This document shows positions 26,214 to 35,599 of a stretch of DNA of 64,000 nt, one piece after another. Where the stretch lies: contig NZ_CAJXTC010000010.1 in assembly GCF_913060805.1 (NCBI RefSeq), forward strand, positions 1 to 64,000, given 5' to 3'. Within the stretch, counting starts at the first letter, position 1. Every line of letters begins with the position of its first letter. Source of the DNA: an uncultured Draconibacterium sp. (GTDB lineage Bacteria; Bacteroidota; Bacteroidia; Bacteroidales; Prolixibacteraceae). A model generated the notes under the pieces. The model was given only the letters and a program-made list of their open reading frames with translations, did not search any database and was not told where the DNA came from. Position numbers and translations under genes: made by a program.

Positions 26214-28298
26214 CTACTGCTTTTTTCCCTTTTTTTCGTCGGGATATTCAATACGGATATGGTAAATATTGATCAGTTTTTCTAAAAGTGTACGTTTAAT
26301 TGTATCTATATCTCTGAATGTCAGATCGGAATCGTCCAACTGTTTATCCTCAATTTTCTTGTCGATCATACTATCGATAAGCGCCTTAAGGTTTTCGTGC
26401 GTTTTTTCTTTCATACTGCGCGATGCAGCTTCAATTCCGTCAACCAGCATAACAACCGCAGCTTCTTTCGAGCGTGGAAGCGGACCAGGATAAATAAAGG
26501 CTTGCTCATCAACTTCCTGATCAGGGTTTTGTTCCTGGTGTTTCAGGTAAAAATATTTTGCTTTTGTGGTACCGTGATGCGTGGCAATAAACTCAATAAT
26601 AACCGCCGGAAGCTTGTGTTTTTGTGCCATTTTTACCCCGTTCTTAACATGGTCGATAATTACTTCTGCACTTTTTAAATTACTTATCCGGTCGTGAGGA
26701 TTCATTCCCATCGCCTGGTTTTCGATAAAAAAGTTGGGGCGGCCAATTTTCCCAATATCATGGTAAAGTGCGCCGGCACGTACCAAAAATGGATTTCCGC
26801 CAATGCGCAGAATAACCTCTTCGGCAAGGTTGGCAATTTGCATCGAGTGCTGAAATGTTCCCGGTGCCTGCTCGGCAAGTTTTCGCAATAGTGGCTGGTT
26901 ACTATCCGAAATTTCTATCAGCGTAACATCAGAAACAAATCCAAAAAGTTTCTCGAAAATATATACCAGCGGGTAAACCAGTAGAATAAGCACACTGCTA
27001 ATGGCAAACCATTTTAGCATCGAATAATCGTAAGATAAAAATGTTCCTTCGTGTATAAGGTTTAGCGCCGTAAAAACAACTACGTAGGTTAAAAATACCC
27101 ACAAGGCCGCCAACACGAGGTGAACGCGGCGATGCATTTTATTCAGGCTAAAAACCGCGATCAGACCTGCCGACACTTGCAGTAGTATAAATTCGTAGTT
27201 ATTGGGAGCGTAAAATCCCATAAGCAGGGTTGTGATGATAAGCGTAAAAATGGCCGTTCGCGAATCGAAAAACGTTCGAATCATAATCGGGAACACCGCC
27301 AACGGAACCATATAAATGTGCAGATTAGGGAAGGTATTTATAAAGTTCGACAGCAGAATTATACCCGCCATCAACATCAGCATAAAACTCAGTTTGTTCA
27401 GGTGCTGAAGAATATCGCGGCGATACAACAAAAGGAACACAAAAATAAAGCTAAGCAGAACCGAAATAAGCAACACTTTTCCGATGGAAACCATGTAGCG
27501 GTTTACATCGTTGCCGCGTTCTTTTTCGTAACTGGCTTTTAATGACTCCAGCATCTGGTATTTTTCGGCATCCACGATTTCGCCTTCCAGCACAATTCGC
27601 TGGCCTTGTTTTACCATGCCGCGTGTAACCGAAATGGATTGTGTTATCTCATCAATCTCTTTCTGACTGGTTTCGTTATCGTACGAAAGGTTGGCTGTTA
27701 TGTACCGTTCAAGATTAAGATCAGTTAGCCACGGAAAATTATTTCCCTCGCTAACCAGTTTTTGCCTTGTGTTGAGTAGTGCGTTGTAAGCCGATTTTTC
27801 AGAGTAAAGCTGATCCACATCTTCTTTCTGCACGGTATTTCCGGTGCGTTTATTTATCTCGTCTTTCCCTTTCAGTTCATCATAAATATCCACCGAAAAA
27901 AGTAGAATTCCGTTGCTATAAAGTTCATCGAGTTTTGTTGATAAAGCTTCAAATATTTTCTTCTTGTTAGTATTTGTGGTGTCAATATCCAGCTCCAGAT
28001 CCTGGCGAAGGCGTGCAATACTTGCAATTTTTTGGGTAGTATCGTTTGAAAAATAGGGAACGAGCGAATTAATCTGTTGCGTTTTTTCGTCATCAAGTTC
28101 ATTTGCCGTTTTTAAAATGGCAAAATCGAAAGGTGCCACAAGGTTTTCGTGTTGCCACGGAAACCCCCGCTGGTACTCGTATTTAAACTTTGGTTCCCCA
28201 GGCAAAATTAAATACAAAGCCACTGCTGTAAGCACAAATAACGAAATCTGCAATAACAGCTTGGTGTAGCTTTTTAGTTTTCTCATTAATTTCTTCAT
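26214..28298 (-). CDS. pgpH: 7TM-HD cyclic-di-AMP phosphodiesterase-like protein
   Basis: 694 residues: one N-terminal helix, an extracytoplasmic 7TMR-HDED-type domain of about 240 residues, seven membrane helices (about 270-460) and a cytoplasmic HD domain with HSMQIANLAEEVILRIGGNPFLVRAGALYHDIGKIGRPNFF and THHGTTKAKYFY. This is the PgpH architecture; PgpH hydrolyses c-di-AMP to pApA in Gram-positives, and Bacteroidota homologues are presumed to do the same. Monocistronic and divergent from the NlpC/P60 gene. Confidence 0.9.
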   Translation of the reverse strand: MKKLMRKLKSYTKLLLQISLFVLTAVALYLILPGEPKFKYEYQRGFPWQHENLVAPFDFAILKTANELDDEKTQQINSLVPYFSNDTTQKIASIARLRQDLELDIDTTNTNKKKIFEALSTKLDELYSNGILLFSVDIYDELKGKDEINKRTGNTVQKEDVDQLYSEKSAYNALLNTRQKLVSEGNNFPWLTDLNLERYITANLSYDNETSQKEIDEITQSISVTRGMVKQGQRIVLEGEIVDAEKYQMLESLKASYEKERGNDVNRYMVSIGKVLLISVLLSFIFVFLLLYRRDILQHLNKLSFMLMLMAGIILLSNFINTFPNLHIYMVPLAVFPIMIRTFFDSRTAIFTLIITTLLMGFYAPNNYEFILLQVSAGLIAVFSLNKMHRRVHLVLAALWVFLTYVVVFTALNLIHEGTFLSYDYSMLKWFAISSVLILLVYPLVYIFEKLFGFVSDVTLIEISDSNQPLLRKLAEQAPGTFQHSMQIANLAEEVILRIGGNPFLVRAGALYHDIGKIGRPNFFIENQAMGMNPHDRISNLKSAEVIIDHVKNGVKMAQKHKLPAVIIEFIATHHGTTKAKYFYLKHQEQNPDQEVDEQAFIYPGPLPRSKEAAVVMLVDGIEAASRSMKEKTHENLKALIDSMIDKKIEDKQLDDSDLTFRDIDTIKRTLLEKLINIYHIRIEYPDEKKGKKQ

Positions 28299-28490
28299 AT
28301 ACCGAATATCGAAATTTTGATTTAAAATACCATCACACTCATCTGCTTCTTTTTGAACCGTCTCTTAATATCTAGTTGACAAATTAGGTTTGCAGATAAG
28401 TTTGTAAAGCCCATTTTTTCTTAGTTTTGTGTTTATACGCTTCAAACAGGAGCTATTCCTGTTTTACAAAATAAAATTAAGAAAATATTG

Positions 28491-29276
28491 ATGAACTACG
28501 GCATTTCCAATTTAAGTATTATTCCGGTTCGGCTCGAGCCTTCGGAAAAAAGCGAAATGGTTACCCAGATTCTTTTTGGCGAACACTTCGAAATGCGCGA
28601 GCAAATGGTGGGCTGGACAAACGTTAAGCTGGCCTACGACGGTTACGAAGGCTGGATTGATACAAAAATGATTACGCCGATAAATGCCCGTACACTAAAC
28701 AAGATTGAAAAGAGCCCAACTGCTGTAACATCCGATATTATTACCATTGTTCCGGTTAACGAAGAGCAAAACCTTATGTTGGCGGCCGGAAGTACTTTGC
28801 CGGTTTGGCGGCCTTACCTAAAACAGTTTTCAGCAGTACAAGACACCTATTTGGCAACTGGTGAAGTAATTTACGGAAAACTTAAAAATCCACGCGAAAT
28901 AGCCATAAAACAGGCATTGAAATATTTTAATGCGCCGTATCTTTGGGGAGGAAGAACTCCTTTTGGTGTTGATTGCAGTGGTTTTACCCAGATTATTTAC
29001 AAGATGATTGGTATTAAATTACCACGCGACGCCAGCGAACAGGTAAAAATGGGAACGGCCATGAGTTTTGTTGATGAGGCTGAACCCGGTGATCTGGCTT
29101 TTTTCGACGATGAGGAAGGAAATATTGTTCATGTGGGAATTATCTGGAAACGAAATAAAATCATTCATGCATCGGGGCAGGTGCGTATCGATAATGTTGA
29201 TCAATTTGGAATTTTTAATATCGATACGCAACGTTATACCCACAAAATGCGTGTAATGAAAAAAATAATAGAATAA
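28491..29276 (+). CDS. SH3-NlpC/P60 endopeptidase, YkfC-like
   Basis: 261 residues from ATG 28491 (a TTG codon directly before it is a weaker start). Two SH3b-like segments (residues 1-130) precede an NlpC/P60 domain with catalytic Cys162 in GVDCSGFTQ, His in NIVHVGIIW and the third polar residue in HASGQVRID. YkfC-type enzymes cleave the gamma-D-Glu-diamino-acid bond of murein peptides. No signal peptide is visible, which suits cytoplasmic recycling of imported muropeptides. A TAGTTTTG -7 candidate is at 28422-28429. A 30-codon gene follows after one base. Confidence 0.9.
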   Translation: MNYGISNLSIIPVRLEPSEKSEMVTQILFGEHFEMREQMVGWTNVKLAYDGYEGWIDTKMITPINARTLNKIEKSPTAVTSDIITIVPVNEEQNLMLAAGSTLPVWRPYLKQFSAVQDTYLATGEVIYGKLKNPREIAIKQALKYFNAPYLWGGRTPFGVDCSGFTQIIYKMIGIKLPRDASEQVKMGTAMSFVDEAEPGDLAFFDDEEGNIVHVGIIWKRNKIIHASGQVRIDNVDQFGIFNIDTQRYTHKMRVMKKIIE

Positions 29277-29277
29277 A

Positions 29278-29370
29278 ATGGAACACATCGAGCTTGTTAT
29301 TTACGTTGCCCTTTTTGTAGCCGCTATTTATCTGGTTGTAAAACACTGGAAAACAGGTCGCAAAAAGTAG
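29278..29370 (+). CDS. 30-residue membrane microprotein
   Basis: A short ORF starting one base after the NlpC/P60 stop codon. It encodes MEHIELVIYVALFVAAIYLV followed by VKHWKTGRKK: two acidic residues, one hydrophobic helix and a strongly basic tail, the classic single-pass N-out/C-in microprotein layout. The tight spacing argues for translational coupling. It resembles FeoB-associated short membrane proteins in layout but lacks their cysteines. No function known. Confidence 0.6.
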   Translation: MEHIELVIYVALFVAAIYLVVKHWKTGRKK

Positions 29371-29486
29371 TGTATGATAATGAGATTGATGTCAGAAAGA
29401 ATAAAATTTGCAGTTTAAAATCTGGTCTGCCAGCAACTTTTACTTTTTCGTTTTAATCCTTATAATTTATCCTTAATCCTTCAAAA

Positions 29487-29900
29487 ATGTATTCCTATAA
29501 ATATCCACGTGCAGCCCTTACTGTTGATGCAATTGTTTTTGTGAAAAGCGAAATAGCTTCTGTATTGCTGATTGAGCGGGGGAGAGAACCTTTTAAAAAT
29601 AAGTGGGCACTGCCCGGAGGTTTTGTAGATATGGACGAAACACTGGAAAAAGCTTGTATTCGTGAGTTGGAAGAAGAAACCGGCTTGCATGTAAAAAAGA
29701 TGCAGCAGTTTCGTACTTACGATGCCATCGACCGCGATCCGCGCCATCGAACTATTTCTGTGGTTTATTCGGTTGAGCTGGAGGAAGTGAAACCGGTAAA
29801 AGGCAGCGATGATGCTGCTCAGGCCAAATGGTTCCCGATTGACGAATTACCCGAATTGGCTTTTGATCACTCCGATATTTTATATGATTTCTTTAAATAA
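29487..29900 (+). CDS. NUDIX hydrolase
   Basis: 137 residues with the complete NUDIX box GGFVDMDETLEKACIRELEEETGL at about 47-70. YPRAALTVDAIVFV at the start and FRTYDAIDRDPRHRTISVVY later resemble the ADP-ribose/NrtR-like group without the DNA-binding tail. It probably hydrolyses a nucleoside diphosphate derivative; substrate unknown. Confidence 0.9.
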   Translation: MYSYKYPRAALTVDAIVFVKSEIASVLLIERGREPFKNKWALPGGFVDMDETLEKACIRELEEETGLHVKKMQQFRTYDAIDRDPRHRTISVVYSVELEEVKPVKGSDDAAQAKWFPIDELPELAFDHSDILYDFFK

Positions 29901-29945
29901 AAATGGCGGAAAAGAACTGTGAAATCTTTACCGCTATTTCTTTTA
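29901..29945. terminator. imperfect bidirectional hairpin
   Basis: AAATGGCGGAAAAG (29901-29914) pairs with CTTTACCGCTATTT (29926-29939) with one mismatch and one G-U, and is followed by CTTTT. It lies between the convergent NUDIX and C69 genes. Confidence 0.6.
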
Positions 29946-29962
29946 ATATTCCTAGAAAGAAT

Positions 29963-31573
29963 CTAGAACTTCCAACGCATATCAACCCAAAGTTTATCGC
30001 CAAGTTCCCACCAGCGGTTTATGGCCGAACCTAACGAAGCGTTGCTGTAATCAGTAAGGTATTCGCGGCACAACTGAGTTGGATTACCGTTAGCTGCATT
30101 TTCCTTATCTTTTTTCAGTAATTCCATCGCACGACTTTCAATAAATTCAGTTTCGTTGAGCACCCGGTTTTCAAAGGCTGTAACTTCCGGTTCAACAATT
30201 TCTTTTCCGGTGCCCCAGTTTACCAATGCCAAACGGTTGGCGCGGGTAAATGCCCACATGGCAGACTGGCGGCTAAAATGTTTATGACCACAATAATTGT
30301 ATGCATCGGGTAAACTCAGGTTGCCACAATAAATGGGTACACGAGGCGAAAGACGTGGAATATCGAGACTAAACCACACTTTTCCGCCAATTTCGTCGGG
30401 CAGGTCATCGCGCAATTGAGCGATCCAAGAATACGAACAATACTGCACAGAAATGGGGCGGTGACGGTAAACGGAATTCTCTTCCAAGGCATTCATTAAA
30501 TCGCGTTTATCTTTTGCCAGCCACGGATGTGCCGCCGGACTGATAATTGTATCTGTCACTTCTTCACCATCATCATTCTTCGTTTTGTGTGCCACTTTCA
30601 GGTTTCGTATCATCTCATATTCCGTACCGTCGTATGTTTGTTTGTATAGTGCAATTACCTCGCTGATATTCACCTTTTTCTCCACTTTTACAGAGAAAGG
30701 CAATTCATCGGCATCGAACTTCAGGTTCAAACCCGGAGCCATTGAGCTCAGTACAAAATACTCCCGAATATCGAATGGTTTCTCTCCACTGTAGGCTTTC
30801 CAGAATTTAAATGTTTCTTTTCCGTCCCACAAACCCAGATTTTTAGCTACCTCAAAAACATTGTCGGAAGCCATGAAATAATCCGGATTGTCCAAATCCA
30901 GTTCGCCAATTCGTGGAATATTTGCTGAAATTCCCACATGATCATCCGGAATTCGCTGGGCCGCCCAAACGCCACCAATTTTATCCGGGCCTTCGCCAAA
31001 AATTTCCAGTTGCCAAACTTCTTTGGTGTCGGCAATGGTTATACATTCCCCGTAATCAGCAAAACCGTATTCTTTAATCAGTTCGCCAATCAGTTTTATG
31101 GCGTCGCGTGCTTTTGTGCAGCGTTGCAGGGCGATACGTTCCAGTTCTTCAATCAGAAAAAGACCGTTTTCGTTGTGCAGTTCTTTGCGGCCGGTAATTG
31201 TCGTTTCGCCAATCGCCAGTTGTTTTTCGTTTATACACGGATATGCAGTGTTCAAATAGGCGTAGGTTTCGCGTGCCTCAGGAATTTCGCCTTTTAATTG
31301 CATGCCGTCCATACTCCATGCGGTGTGCGTGTGCATGGTTCCCCAATAAACTTTGTGGGTTGTGTCGCGGTCGAATTTTTGAGCCGGTACAAAATTTACC
31401 CACGTGCGGTAGTAGGCATCGCAGGTGTGAGCTGTAATGACCGAGCCGTCGTCGGTGGCATCTTTGCCAAACATGATGCTGGTGCAGCTTTCATTCCTGG
31501 TTTCATCGGGTTGGGCAAACAAAAATGATGCTGATGACAGTACCAGCATCACGAGTAAAGATATTCGTAACAT
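29963..31573 (-). CDS. C69-family dipeptidase, exported
   Basis: Ntn-hydrolase of 536 residues with a signal peptide ending near FLFAQ. The nucleophilic cysteine is Cys30 in NESCTSIMFGKDATDDGSVITAHTCD; this Cys must become N-terminal by cleavage, as in Lactobacillus PepD. Conserved blocks TYAYLNTAYPCINEKQLAIGETT and GECITIADTKEVWQLEIFGEGP are present. It would degrade dipeptides in the periplasm. Monocistronic. Confidence 0.9.
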   Translation of the reverse strand: MLRISLLVMLVLSSASFLFAQPDETRNESCTSIMFGKDATDDGSVITAHTCDAYYRTWVNFVPAQKFDRDTTHKVYWGTMHTHTAWSMDGMQLKGEIPEARETYAYLNTAYPCINEKQLAIGETTITGRKELHNENGLFLIEELERIALQRCTKARDAIKLIGELIKEYGFADYGECITIADTKEVWQLEIFGEGPDKIGGVWAAQRIPDDHVGISANIPRIGELDLDNPDYFMASDNVFEVAKNLGLWDGKETFKFWKAYSGEKPFDIREYFVLSSMAPGLNLKFDADELPFSVKVEKKVNISEVIALYKQTYDGTEYEMIRNLKVAHKTKNDDGEEVTDTIISPAAHPWLAKDKRDLMNALEENSVYRHRPISVQYCSYSWIAQLRDDLPDEIGGKVWFSLDIPRLSPRVPIYCGNLSLPDAYNYCGHKHFSRQSAMWAFTRANRLALVNWGTGKEIVEPEVTAFENRVLNETEFIESRAMELLKKDKENAANGNPTQLCREYLTDYSNASLGSAINRWWELGDKLWVDMRWKF

Positions 31574-31677
31574 AGTGCAAAGTTTTGCCCAAATTTAATA
31601 GAAATGACAGGCGGGGCAAATTAATTTGACATTATGTGAAGAATATTCTTAGAATATTGACAAAGTTATTGTTGGTG

Positions 31678-32616
31678 TTAATGCCCGTCAATTCCGTGAA
31701 GCATCAGAAACGAATGCAGCAGTATTTTATGAATTTCGGTTAGATATTCGTTTACGGCTTTTGTACTTCCTGGCAGCGAGAATACCAGTGTTTTGTCTTT
31801 AACTCCCGCAATTGAACGACTGAGTAATGCATTAGGTTTTTCTGCACCGTATTTTAGCCTAATGTGATCCATAATTCCCGGGATCTCCAAATCGATAAAG
31901 TTTGAAATAATAGCCGGAGCAATATCTCGTGGTCCGATTCCGGTGCTTCCGGTTGTGTAAATAATATCGAATCCCTTGTTCACAGCATTTTGTAGTTCTG
32001 TCTCCAAAAGCTCTTTTTCGTCAGGAATTACAGTGCGCGAAGTTTCGCAATTATATGTTTTTGAAGTGAACCAATCTTTGCTCAGTTTTTCGAGTAGTGG
32101 CCCGCTTTTGTCTTTGTAAATGCCATGAAATGCACGATCGCTAAGCGTAATAACTTTAATTTGGAATGTTTTTGGAATATATTCCAGCTCATCGTTTTCC
32201 GAAAGTGTTCCAGGTTTTAGAACCCGGCAGAAAATCCCTTCTTTAGGCATTACACATTTTCCTGCCAGTTGAAAAATCTCACAGTTATCGCCGTGGCATT
32301 TTTTTCCGATTTGTGTTACTTCCAATTCCACATCACCTGCTCTGAACCGATCAAAAGGCATGGTTTTATGCACCACGATTCCTTCGGTTGTAATGTTTTC
32401 GGCAAACTCGCCAAATTTGATCTCACGTCCGAGTTCTCCTTCAAAACTTTTAATGCTCTCCGCAGCCAGCAGACTTATTTGTCGGTGCCATTTTCCGGCA
32501 TGAGCATCGCCTTCAATACCTTCAAGGTTTAGCTTTAATTCTTTGCGCGGAGTTTTTATCGTGCCTTTCTTCTCCGAAATATTCAGTGATTTTATTTTGC
32601 AGGTCTGTGCTTCCAT
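31678..32616 (-). CDS. MOSC domain fused to MogA/MoaB-type molybdopterin adenylyltransferase
   Basis: 312 residues. Residues 1-150 form a MOSC domain (GIEGDAHAG, FAENITTEGI, QIGKKCHGDNCEIF with the conserved Cys), a sulfur-carrier/Moco-binding module. Residues 152-312 form the MogA/MoaB fold (VITLSDRAFHGIYKDKSGP, YTTGSTGIGPRDIAP, PGSTKAVNEYL) that adenylylates molybdopterin before molybdate insertion. Such fusions exist but are not the commonest form. Last gene of the Moco operon, 8 bases after moaC. Confidence 0.9.
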   Translation of the reverse strand: MEAQTCKIKSLNISEKKGTIKTPRKELKLNLEGIEGDAHAGKWHRQISLLAAESIKSFEGELGREIKFGEFAENITTEGIVVHKTMPFDRFRAGDVELEVTQIGKKCHGDNCEIFQLAGKCVMPKEGIFCRVLKPGTLSENDELEYIPKTFQIKVITLSDRAFHGIYKDKSGPLLEKLSKDWFTSKTYNCETSRTVIPDEKELLETELQNAVNKGFDIIYTTGSTGIGPRDIAPAIISNFIDLEIPGIMDHIRLKYGAEKPNALLSRSIAGVKDKTLVFSLPGSTKAVNEYLTEIHKILLHSFLMLHGIDGH

Positions 32617-32624
32617 TTCTGTAG

Positions 32625-33071
32625 TTATATTTTCTCCTTAAAGTCAAGTTTTACGTCTCCCATTACCATGTTTTTGTCAACGGCTTTGCACATATCGTAA
32701 ATGGTTAACAGCGCAACATTCACGGCTGTTAAAGCTTCCATTTCAACGCCGGTTTGCCCAATGCATTTCGTCATGCTTTTTACCAAAACACCATTTTCCT
32801 GAACTTCGGCTTTTACCTCAACTTTGGTAAGTTGCAATGGATGACAAAGCGGAATTAGCCGCGATGTTTCTTTTGCTGCCTGAATTCCTGCGATTTCTGC
32901 AATGGTAATTACATCGCCTTTTTTTATCAGGCTTTCTTTTATCAGCCGAATAGTTTCGGGCTGCAAGGCAATAAAACCCGATGCTTTGGCGGTGCGTACC
33001 TGTTGTGGTTTGTGCCCCACATCCACCATGTTGGCTTTTCCTTCGTCGTTGATATGTGATAATTGGCTCAT
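32625..33071 (-). CDS. moaC: cyclic pyranopterin monophosphate synthase
   Basis: Converts the MoaA product to cyclic pyranopterin phosphate. 148 residues; SHINDEGKANMVDVGHKPQQVRTAKASG at the start and LIPLCHPLQLTKV, GVEMEALTAVNVALLTIYDMCKAVDK at the active site are diagnostic. Stop and start of neighbours are 3 and 8 bases away. Confidence 0.97.
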   Translation of the reverse strand: MSQLSHINDEGKANMVDVGHKPQQVRTAKASGFIALQPETIRLIKESLIKKGDVITIAEIAGIQAAKETSRLIPLCHPLQLTKVEVKAEVQENGVLVKSMTKCIGQTGVEMEALTAVNVALLTIYDMCKAVDKNMVMGDVKLDFKEKI

Positions 33072-33074
33072 ATT

Positions 33075-33875
33075 TTATCCTCCAATATTTGAGAAATCGT
33101 GTGATTCTGTTCCTACTCCTTTTTCCGGTTTGTTTTGCAAAGCCTGGTTGTAGGCTTCTTCAATGCCCAGTTCGCGGGTACTGTAACGCAATCCTGAATG
33201 CAGGCACGGAACGATAAATCCGTCGGCAGTTAAACGCAGACGATTACATATTTTGCAAATGCCGCCTAAACCTCCGTCAACAGCATAAAACTCACCGGTG
33301 CGCAAATCCATCTGACGGATGAAACGCAACTTCAATCCTTTCTTCTGGCAGAATTCCCGTACTTCCTGTTCATCTTCTTCGTTTTCGCCGGGAATGCGTA
33401 CAAAATTTATTTTAACCGGTAAAAGTCCGGCTTCAATTGCCGCGTCTATTCCATGCAGTACATCATCAAGCTCACCAACCCGCGTAATTTTTTTGAATTT
33501 CTCCGGATTCACGGTATCCAGACTGATGTTAACCCTTTTTAATCCGGCAGCTTTTAAAGCCTTGGCATAACGTGGCAAAAGAACGCCGTTTGTTGTCATT
33601 CCAATATCCTCAATTTCCGGAATAGCTGAAAGCATACTTATCAGCTCTGGAAGATCTTTTCGCACCAAGGGTTCCCCTCCGGTAATTCGCAGCTTTTTAA
33701 TTCCAAGTTTTACGCCAGCTTTAACGATGTCAGTAATTTCGTCAAACGAAAGAATGTCCTCGTGCTTTTTTAACGGCAAACCTTCGGCCGGCATGCAGTA
33801 TTCGCAACGGAAATTGCAGCGGTCGGTAACCGAAATACGCAGGTAGTTGATATGTCTGTTAAAGCGGTCGTACAT
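33075..33875 (-). CDS. moaA: GTP 3',8-cyclase, short form
   Basis: Radical-SAM enzyme starting molybdopterin synthesis. From ATG 33875 (MYDRFNRHINYLRISV) it has 266 residues; ATG 33887 is the alternative, and either start overlaps the end of moeA. The N-terminal cluster motif CNFRCEYC follows ITDR-like SVTDR; the second cluster CKICNRLRLTADGFIVPC and the essential GG tail (NIGG) are intact. It is about 60 residues shorter than E. coli MoaA, the loss being between the barrel and the second cluster (RTGEFYAVDGGLGGICKIC). Confidence 0.92.
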   Translation of the reverse strand: MYDRFNRHINYLRISVTDRCNFRCEYCMPAEGLPLKKHEDILSFDEITDIVKAGVKLGIKKLRITGGEPLVRKDLPELISMLSAIPEIEDIGMTTNGVLLPRYAKALKAAGLKRVNISLDTVNPEKFKKITRVGELDDVLHGIDAAIEAGLLPVKINFVRIPGENEEDEQEVREFCQKKGLKLRFIRQMDLRTGEFYAVDGGLGGICKICNRLRLTADGFIVPCLHSGLRYSTRELGIEEAYNQALQNKPEKGVGTESHDFSNIGG

Positions 33876-35034
33876 ATGCAAATTCATCAGTTTGAATGGT
33901 TGAAACTCCCAGTGGCACCTCAAGCAAAGCATTCGCAAAAGCCAGTGCATTTATGTGCGCCGATCCATGAAATGGAATTTCGGAGATGGCTCCATTGGCA
34001 TCAATAACAACCGGAATAATTGCCAAACGATTGGCTCTTTTCCTTTGGAACGTAAAATTCATTCGGGCTTTTATGCGTAATGGTGCATTGTCGGCTCCCA
34101 ATAGTTTGTTGATTACTGGTTTCGCGATCAACTCAAATTGTACGAACGACGAAACCGGATTTCCGGAAAGTCCGAAGACGAACTTGCCATCTTTTTCCGA
34201 AAATGTCATTGGGTTGCCGGGTTTAATGCCGGTGTGATCCCAGTATATTTTAAATCCCTGTTCTTTTAATATCTCCGGAATAAAGTCAAAATCGCCGACT
34301 GATGCTCCGCCGGTAAAAACAATAAAATCGCTTGTTTCCAGTGCTCGGTTAAAACTGCTTGTAAGTAACTCGTAGTCGTCAACAAGCATGAGTTCCTCCA
34401 CAACTTCAAGGTTCATTTTCCTGAGTTGGGTGATCACCTGGCTGGAATTACTGTTTCGTATCTGTCCCGGTTTTGGCGTTTCAGATGGTGGAACCAGTTC
34501 GCTGCCCGTTGCAATTACTGTTACTTTCGGGCGTTTTGAAACCAAAACCTCTGCATAACCTGCGCCGGCAAGTACTGCCATTTGCGGAACATTAATTAGT
34601 GTACCCTTTTTTAGCAGCACTTCACCCTTTTTATAATCTTCGCCCAGGTAACAAATATTTTTCTTTGTTTTGGGGTTAGTACAACGCACTTTATTTTCCG
34701 GAAGTTCTTCGGCATCCTCAACCATAAATACACAATCGCATTCGGACGGAACAGCAGCGCCGGTCATAATTTTCACACACTGGTTTTTCCCAATTTCAAC
34801 AGACGCGATCTTGCCTGCATTTATTACTTCCAGTACTTCCAGCTCCTTGCCAATATCTCCAAGTCGACAGGCATAACCGTCCATTGCCGATTTGTTGAAC
34901 GGTGGCATGTTTAAATCAGCCACCACATTTTCCTGTAGTACCCGGTTAAAAGCATTTTTCAGTTGTACCTTTTCGGTCGGTAAAACTGTTGCTAAATTGC
35001 CGATCAACTGTTGTATTTCTTCAAATTGGTTCAT
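33859..35034 (-). CDS. moeA: molybdopterin molybdenumtransferase
   Basis: 391 residues; inserts molybdate into adenylylated molybdopterin. Characteristic blocks: NMPPFNKSAMDGYACR, IMTGAAVPSECDCVFMVED, IATGSELVPP, RNSNSSQ, FTGGASVGDFDF, GIKPGNPMTFSEKDGKFVFGLSGNPVSSFVQFE. The start overlaps the end of the mobB-like gene by one base and its end overlaps moaA. Confidence 0.96.
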   Translation of the reverse strand: MNQFEEIQQLIGNLATVLPTEKVQLKNAFNRVLQENVVADLNMPPFNKSAMDGYACRLGDIGKELEVLEVINAGKIASVEIGKNQCVKIMTGAAVPSECDCVFMVEDAEELPENKVRCTNPKTKKNICYLGEDYKKGEVLLKKGTLINVPQMAVLAGAGYAEVLVSKRPKVTVIATGSELVPPSETPKPGQIRNSNSSQVITQLRKMNLEVVEELMLVDDYELLTSSFNRALETSDFIVFTGGASVGDFDFIPEILKEQGFKIYWDHTGIKPGNPMTFSEKDGKFVFGLSGNPVSSFVQFELIAKPVINKLLGADNAPLRIKARMNFTFQRKRANRLAIIPVVIDANGAISEIPFHGSAHINALAFANALLEVPLGVSTIQTDEFAYVRPL

Positions 35035-35579
35035 TAGGCGAGTGAAAATTTATTGTTCTTGAGCTGAATTCTATTGTAATCAAATTTAAGGTTTTCTCCA
35101 TCATTTTGCACAATTATTGGATTGTGTATCAGGTGATGTGCTTTTCTTAGAGGAGTTCCCGTTGATTGAATGAAAAAGAACAAACCAGGATTGATTATTT
35201 CGTGTAATCCACCTGACTCACAAACAATGGGTGTTTCAGGTAAATAAGGCGAAAGCTTTTCTAAAGCTTCCGGAAGATACTTAGGTTCGGCCATTACAAA
35301 GAATACCTGCTTTGCACCGGCCTGTAACATCAACGAACTGTCTTTGCCCGTAATTTGCTTCTCCTGCAAAATAACAAAGTGCTTATGTTTTGTAAGCACA
35401 TCATCACTGCTGTGCTCGTGGATATGCGAGGTGATTTTTAATCCGGTAACAGGTAAAGTTTCAGATAGCATTTCGATTACACGACAGGCAAAGTAGGTTT
35501 TTCCCACATTTCTGCCATTACCTGCAATCAACAGCAAGTTCGGATAATCGATTCTGGTATCTTTTTGTACTCGTGTCAT
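35034..35579 (-). CDS. MobB-like P-loop protein
   Basis: 181 residues with Walker A GNGRNVGKT (20-28) and a LKITSHIHEH strand, resembling MobB GTPases that help attach GMP to molybdopterin. It is divergent beyond the P-loop (ESGGL in place of the usual DGYK-like strand), so MobB is a best guess supported by its place as first gene of the Moco operon. The 1-base overlap with moeA shows tight coupling. Confidence 0.7.
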   Translation of the reverse strand: MTRVQKDTRIDYPNLLLIAGNGRNVGKTYFACRVIEMLSETLPVTGLKITSHIHEHSSDDVLTKHKHFVILQEKQITGKDSSLMLQAGAKQVFFVMAEPKYLPEALEKLSPYLPETPIVCESGGLHEIINPGLFFFIQSTGTPLRKAHHLIHNPIIVQNDGENLKFDYNRIQLKNNKFSLA

Positions 35580-35599
35580 TTAAAGCGTTTCAGGGAAGG

